Assembly: GCF_001650635.1 (NCBI RefSeq)
Contig: NZ_LWQU01000152.1
Location: 1 to 64,000 of the forward strand
Origin: Magnetospirillum moscoviense
GTDB taxonomy: Bacteria > Pseudomonadota > Alphaproteobacteria > Rhodospirillales > Magnetospirillaceae
Direction of reading: 5' to 3'
DNA: 64,000 bases
Part shown: positions 61,069 through 64,000 of the stretch, piece by piece
Numbering within the stretch: position 1 is the first letter of the stretch
Layout: each line of letters begins with the position of its first letter
Notes under the pieces: model-generated
Told to the model about the DNA's origin: nothing
The model's input: only the letters and a program-made list of their open reading frames with translations
Databases searched by the model: none
Position numbers and translations under genes: made by a program

Positions 61069-62316
61069 TCAATCCAATCGGAACAGGGCTTTCAGCGTCT
61101 TTTCCATCGCCTTCCACTCGGCGCCTTCGGCCGCCGCCCCCTTCATCGCCTCGGTCGGCGCATGCAGCAGGCGGTTGACCAGCAGGCGAGTGGCCAGGGC
61201 AGCATCGGTGCCGGCTTCAGCCAGCACCGCCTCGCGGCTTTCCTCGAAGCGCTGGCGCAGGGCGACGATGGCCGGCACCGCGGCGCGGCCGGCCCGGCCC
61301 TTCAGGAAGCCGTTGATCTCATTGTCCAGCACGGTGCGCGCCGCGCGCGCCGCCTGCTCGCGGCCCGAACGGCCCTCAAGCGCTACCCGCTCCAGGTCGG
61401 ACAGATCGTACAGGAAGGCGCCGTCCAGGCGGTTGACCGCCGGCTCGATGTCGCCGGGAATGCCGGCATCGACCAGAAAGACCGGCTTGCGGCGGCGCTT
61501 CTTCAGGGCGGCGCCGATCATGTCGGTGGTCAGCTGGACGGTGCGCCCGCCCATGGAACAGACGACGATGTCGGCCTCGGCCAGCGCCTCGCGCAAGGTC
61601 TCGAACGGCATGACGTGGGCGTTCAGCGCTTCGGCCAGCGTTTCGGCCCGGCTGGCCCGGGGCGCGGTGACCGCCAGCCACGACAAGCCGGCCGCCAACA
61701 GGCTTTCCGCCACCAGTTCGCCCATGTCGCCGGCCCCGACCAACAGCCCCTTGGCACGGCCCAGCTCGCCATGGACTTCGCGCGCCATCTGCACGGCGGC
61801 GGCGGCGATCGACACCGGGCCTTCGCCGATGCGGGTCTCGCTGCGCACGATCTTGGCGGCGCCATAGGCGGCCTGCAGCACGGTTTCCAGTTCCGGGCCG
61901 ACCGTACCGGCATCGCGGGCCAGGCGGTGGGCGGTCTTGACCTGCCCCAGCACGTGTGGCTCGCCGATCACCAACGAATCCAGCGAGGCGGTGACGGTGA
62001 AGACATGGCGAACGGCGTCGGGGCCGGCCCATTCGTAAAGCTGGCCGGACAGCGCCGCCGGGGACAGCCCGGTGCGGGCGGCAAAGGCCTCGGCCACCAG
62101 GCGGGCGCACAGATCGTCGTCGTGATGCGACGCCCACACCTCGACCCGGTCGCAGGTGGACAGCACCAGCGCCTCGTGCAGGCCGGCCGCCTTCAGTCCC
62201 CCCAGGAAGGCGCCCACCATGGCATCGTCGATGAACATCTGGTCGCGCAATGACAACGACGCCGACCGATGGTTGGCGCCCACGACAAGCAGGCGGGGGG
62301 CGTGGGCCTGGCTCAT
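61069..62316 (-). CDS. hemA: glutamyl-tRNA reductase
   Basis: Reduces glutamyl-tRNA to glutamate-1-semialdehyde, first step of C5 haem synthesis. 415 residues. The catalytic cysteine is in VLSTCDRVEVWA (~53-64), VIGEPHVLGQVKTAHRLA follows and the NADPH-binding GAGDMGELVAESL is at mid-protein. Presence of this enzyme in place of ALA synthase is notable because many alphaproteobacteria use the C4 (HemA-ALAS) route. The start overlaps the hisS stop by four bases. Confidence 0.95.
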   Translation of the reverse strand: MSQAHAPRLLVVGANHRSASLSLRDQMFIDDAMVGAFLGGLKAAGLHEALVLSTCDRVEVWASHHDDDLCARLVAEAFAARTGLSPAALSGQLYEWAGPDAVRHVFTVTASLDSLVIGEPHVLGQVKTAHRLARDAGTVGPELETVLQAAYGAAKIVRSETRIGEGPVSIAAAAVQMAREVHGELGRAKGLLVGAGDMGELVAESLLAAGLSWLAVTAPRASRAETLAEALNAHVMPFETLREALAEADIVVCSMGGRTVQLTTDMIGAALKKRRRKPVFLVDAGIPGDIEPAVNRLDGAFLYDLSDLERVALEGRSGREQAARAARTVLDNEINGFLKGRAGRAAVPAIVALRQRFEESREAVLAEAGTDAALATRLLVNRLLHAPTEAMKGAAAEGAEWKAMEKTLKALFRLD

Positions 62317-63548
62317 CGGGCCAGCAGATGCTCCGTCAGACGGTCCAGCGCCACCTCGGTCTGGCTGCCGCTGTCCAGGTCGCGCACGGTGGCGGCGCCG
62401 CGCGCCATCTCGTCCTCGCCCAGGATCACCACCGCCCGGGCGTCGGCCTTGTCGGCGCGGGCCATGCGCTTCTTCATATTGCCGGAAAAGCCCAGCTCGA
62501 CACTGATCCCCGCCGCGCGCAGGCGGTCGGCCAGCACCATCGCCTGGGGGGCGTTGCCCATGGGAACGATGGCCACCGGACGGTCGGTGGCGGCGATGTC
62601 GCCCACCAGCATCGACAGCCGCTCGACGCCCGCGGCCCAGCCGATGCCCGGGGTGGCCGGGCCGCCCATCTGGCCGATCAGGCCGTCATAGCGGCCGCCG
62701 GCCAGCACGGTTCCTTGGGCGCCCAAAGCCGTGGTGGTGAACTCGAAGGCGGTGTGACAGTAATAATCCAGGCCACGCACCAGCCGGGGATTGACGGTGA
62801 ACGGCACGCCGATGTCGGTCAGACCCTGGCACAATTGATCGAAATAATCCTTGGCCGACGGCGTCAGGCAATCGGTCATCAAGGGGGCGGCGGCGACGAT
62901 CTTCTTGTCGCCCTCATCCTTGGAATCCAGGACCCGCAGCGGGTTCTTGTCCAGCCGGGCGCGGCTTTCCTCGGACAGGCCCGAGCGGAACGGGTCGAGA
63001 TAGGCGATCAGGGCGTTGCGATAGGCCTCGCGGCTTTCCTGGTCGCCCAGGGTGTTCAGTTCCAGCGTCACCTTGTCGCCCAGCCCCAGCGCTTCCAGGA
63101 AGCGGAAGCCCATGGACACCGTCTCGATGTCGGCCAGGGGGTCGGCGACGCCCAGGAACTCGACGCCGACCTGGTGGAACTGGCGCTGGCGGCCCTTTTG
63201 CGGGCGCTCGTGGCGGAACATCGGACCGCGATAGAACAGCTTCAGCGGCAGTGACTGGGCCAACCCGTTCGAGATGAAGGCCCGGGCCACGCCGGCCGTG
63301 CCCTCGGGCCGAAGGGTGATGGATTCCCCTTCCTTCATCGAGAAGGTGTACATCTCCTTGGTGACGACGTCCGAGGTCTCCCCCAGGGTGCGGGCGAAGA
63401 CTTCGGTGAATTCGAAGATGGGCGTGACGATCTCGCCATAGCCGTAACGGCGAACCAGCTGAAAGGCGGTGTCCTCGACGTGGCGGTGGCGCCGGGAATC
63501 GTCGGGCAGCAGGTCGTGGGTTCCGCGAACGGGTTGCAGGCCGGCCAA
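62313..63548 (-). CDS. hisS: histidyl-tRNA synthetase
   Basis: Class II synthetase charging tRNA-His. About 411 residues with a probable TTG start at 63548, four bases after the ispG stop; no ATG or GTG fits the conserved LQPVRGTHDLLPDD beginning. Motif 2 is LFYRGPMFRHERPQKGRQRQFHQ, split over the tRNA-end site, and RGLDYYCHTAFEF plus GGRYDGLIGQMGGP are histidine-binding. Ribosome binding probably uses AAAGGGG at the end of ispG, coupling the two. Confidence 0.95.
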   Translation of the reverse strand: MAGLQPVRGTHDLLPDDSRRHRHVEDTAFQLVRRYGYGEIVTPIFEFTEVFARTLGETSDVVTKEMYTFSMKEGESITLRPEGTAGVARAFISNGLAQSLPLKLFYRGPMFRHERPQKGRQRQFHQVGVEFLGVADPLADIETVSMGFRFLEALGLGDKVTLELNTLGDQESREAYRNALIAYLDPFRSGLSEESRARLDKNPLRVLDSKDEGDKKIVAAAPLMTDCLTPSAKDYFDQLCQGLTDIGVPFTVNPRLVRGLDYYCHTAFEFTTTALGAQGTVLAGGRYDGLIGQMGGPATPGIGWAAGVERLSMLVGDIAATDRPVAIVPMGNAPQAMVLADRLRAAGISVELGFSGNMKKRMARADKADARAVVILGEDEMARGAATVRDLDSGSQTEVALDRLTEHLLAR

Positions 63549-63552
63549 GATG

Positions 63553-64000
63553 TCACCCCTTTTGTTTCGCCGCGTCCAGGGACGCCGCCTTACGTTCCAC
63601 CAATTCGACGATGTGGTCCAGCATCGCCGGACTGTCGATCTTGTGATCGGGCGTACCGGCGACATAGACCATGTGCGCCTCGCCGCCGCCGCCGGTCAGG
63701 CCGATATCGGTCTCGCGCGCCTCGCCGGGGCCGTTGACGACGCAGCCGATGATCGACAGCGTCACCGGGGCGGTGATGTGGGCCAGACGCTTTTCCAGCG
63801 CCTCGACCGTCGAGACCACGTCGAAGCCCTGGCGCGCGCAGGACGGACACGAGACGATGCGCACGCCCCTGGCCCTGATGCCTAAGCTTTTCAGGATTTC
63901 ATAGCCGACCTTGACCTCTTCCTCGACCGGGGCCGACAGCGACACCCGGATGGTGTCGCCGATGCCGGCCCACAGCAGGTTGCCGATGCCGATGGCCGAC
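63553..64000 (-). CDS. ispG: 4-hydroxy-3-methylbut-2-enyl diphosphate synthase, C-terminal part
   Basis: Iron-sulfur enzyme of the MEP pathway, here only its last ~148 residues because the gene runs off the right edge. The cluster cysteines are in [12 protein letters not shown] and [12 protein letters not shown], with EADIG-type [12 protein letters not shown] following. It is upstream of hisS in the same direction; together with dxs and ispA in this window it belongs to the isoprenoid supply of the cell. Confidence 0.96.
   Translation of the reverse strand, partial: SAIGIGNLLWAGIGDTIRVSLSAPVEEEVKVGYEILKSLGIRARGVRIVSCPSCARQGFDVVSTVEALEKRLAHITAPVTLSIIGCVVNGPGEARETDIGLTGGGGEAHMVYVAGTPDHKIDSPAMLDHIVELVERKAASLDAAKQKG

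Overview
The window is a dense, GC-rich stretch of an alphaproteobacterial chromosome. Gene content points to the Rhodospirillales, most like Magnetospirillum: a form II RuBisCO gene paired with phosphoribulokinase, a class II cytochrome c', many Cache/PAS sensor kinases, a DUF4167 gene, a prfA-prmC block and the alphaproteobacterial 'GLDPAIH/DPRVKPGGD' palindromic repeat. The genus is an inference from gene content, not from a marker comparison. Nearly every gene is ordinary housekeeping or signalling; no phage, IS, CRISPR array, rRNA or tRNA was found.

Layout. 0-8.8 kb: aroC-fabI, a membrane protein of unknown function, an HD-GYP response regulator, an MFS transporter, and the pyrB-pyrC-plsY operon whose PyrC lacks the zinc-binding histidines. 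8.9-17.4 kb: a degenerate receiver protein, a large Cache/PAS/GAF/PAS kinase, dprA-topA and a PaiB-like gene. 17.4-27.1 kb: a glycogen operon on the minus strand (glgB, then a DUF433/DUF5615 toxin-antitoxin-like pair, glgX, malQ, glgP). 27.2-34.6 kb: a two-TM miniprotein, cytochrome c', two unrelated NADP-isocitrate dehydrogenases in tandem, several small unknown genes and a second dihydroorotase. 34.6-37 kb: a ROK sugar kinase, an MBL hydrolase and an ArsR-family regulator with the cysteine spacing of the BigR/SqrR persulfide sensors. 37.1-42.8 kb: xseB-ispA-dxs (isoprenoid precursors) divergent from cbbM-cbbP (Calvin cycle). 43-58.3 kb: a signalling block (chemoreceptor, four histidine kinases, two single response regulators, a two-receiver GGDEF cyclase, Nudix, a phosphotransferase-kinase fusion, Usp). 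58.4-64 kb: DUF4167, then ispG-hisS-hemA-prfA-prmC read leftwards.

The most unusual element is the 300-bp space between the chemoreceptor gene and a convergent kinase gene (44847-45113). It holds six consecutive stem-loops in three alternating pairs. Three of them carry an identical 14-base G-rich loop on stems of unrelated sequence, and the other three carry a GTT(TT)GGGG loop. Conserved loops on variable but paired stems look like selection on RNA structure, and I do not recognise the element as a known family.
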